The notes under the pieces were generated by a model. It was given only the letters and a program-made list of their open reading frames with translations, had not been told where the DNA came from and searched no databases. Made by a program: the position numbers and the translations under genes. Below, one piece after another: positions 63,556 to 64,000 of a stretch of 64,000 bases of DNA; the first letter of the stretch is position 1; each line of letters opens with the position of its first letter. The DNA is from Flavobacteriales bacterium (GTDB taxonomy: Bacteria; Bacteroidota; Bacteroidia; Flavobacteriales_F; PHOS-HE28): NCBI GenBank assembly GCA_016702645.1, contig JADJDP010000048.1:1-64000 (forward strand). Reading direction: 5' to 3'.

Positions 63556-64000
63556 ATGCGCCACATTCTCCTCACTACAATGCTGATTTGCGCAGCGCCC
63601 GGTTCCGCCCAATTGTTCAACGGCAGCTTCGAACAAGCCGGAGCACCAAGCATTGAGGGTTGGGAATGGGCATGTTCCGATCCAGGTCAGCCGAACACCG
63701 CCGCACCCGGCAGTGGCTCGTGGTGTGTGACCAAGGAACCCGGCCATGCCAAGGGCTGCTTCCCAAGCTACATCTTCCAGCGGTTGCCCGATCTCGTCGA
63801 TGGGCAGTTGGTGACCGTGAGCGGTTGGTTACGCTGCGATGACGATGTGATCTGCCTCGGTGCGTACATTGGTATTGGCACCTTGGACAATGGGCAGGTC
63901 ATCTACGACGACCTCGTTGGAACGACGGACTTCACTTGGACCTACATGTCCATCACCGATACCGTTGAGCTCAATGGGGGCGACACTGCGGTTGTGGTGC
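63556..64000 (+). CDS. Secreted protein, carbohydrate-binding-module-like N-terminus (cut by window edge)
   Basis: An open frame runs from ATG 63556 to the window end with no stop (148 codons). Signal peptide MRHILLTTMLICAAPGSAQ. Then FNGSFEQAGAPSIEGWEWAC and FQRLPDLVDGQLVTVSGWLR, a jelly-roll pattern of the kind used by CBM4/9-like or DUF642-like domains (asset of N-F-E-x-x-G plus sGW). In Bacteroidota such proteins usually carry a T9SS sorting domain at the far end; that part is outside the window. Confidence 0.65.
   Translation, partial: MRHILLTTMLICAAPGSAQLFNGSFEQAGAPSIEGWEWACSDPGQPNTAAPGSGSWCVTKEPGHAKGCFPSYIFQRLPDLVDGQLVTVSGWLRCDDDVICLGAYIGIGTLDNGQVIYDDLVGTTDFTWTYMSITDTVELNGGDTAVVV

Overview
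The window is a GC-rich, densely coded chromosomal segment of a member of Bacteroidota, most likely a Flavobacteriales-type lineage. Four things support this. A PorQ subunit of the type IX secretion system (T9SS) is present. Several secreted proteins end in T9SS type A sorting domains, or in the gliding-motility-associated (type B) C-terminal domain. There are Bacteroidota-style -7 promoter elements (TAnnTTTG and variants) and almost no Shine-Dalgarno signals. Families typical of the phylum appear: a DUF4920 lipoprotein, OmpA proteins with PD40 repeats, TonB proteins with a short N-terminal anchor, and fused FtcD. I see no tRNA, rRNA, CRISPR array, prophage or insertion sequence. No gap without a gene exceeds 300 bases; the largest are 60952-61186 and 36023-36251.

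Layout. 1-6208 is a cyanophycin locus: cyanophycin synthetase (cphA, cut by the window edge) diverges from cyanophycinase (cphB), and an isoaspartyl peptidase (iaaA) follows. Together they could make the Asp-Arg/Lys polymer, break it to dipeptides and hydrolyse these. 6210-10101 holds a PAP2 phosphatase, a DUF4920 lipoprotein, a GT-C mannosyltransferase-like enzyme and a TerC protein. 10114-17091 is an envelope run on the minus strand (AsmA-like, OmpA/PD40, secreted serine protease). 17301-22387 has aroC, a methyltransferase and two secreted T9SS cargo hydrolases. 22446-26221 has hutI and ftcD of histidine degradation with a CPBP membrane protease between them, then a membrane patatin.

28636-36022 is a minus-strand run: BadF-type kinase, response regulator, RNase Z, T9SS cargo, STAS protein, pyrB, pyrR and rpsA. 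36252-44595 contains ispH, cmk, porQ, queA, lon and ruvX. 44640-49212 contains dapD, a heptosyltransferase-like GT9, paaG and paaH, and a YceI lipoprotein. 49272-54827 has DUF2461, ogt, a CarH-like B12-binding MerR regulator, a GlcD-type FAD oxidase and a broken Gly-rich repeat protein. 54828-60951 encodes one giant multi-PKD adhesin-like protein of about 2040 residues. The window ends with a TonB protein bearing a collagen-like (GPV) repeat, an alpha/beta hydrolase, a second TerC protein and the start of another secreted protein.

Several conserved genes carry single-base frame breaks: cphA, the AI-2E transporter, the OmpA protein, rnz, the PKD giant and the Gly-rich protein. Reading is intact on both sides of each break, and at least one lies in a homopolymer. 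Residual indel errors in a long-read or metagenome assembly are the simplest explanation, so I annotate them as whole genes and mark the break points.
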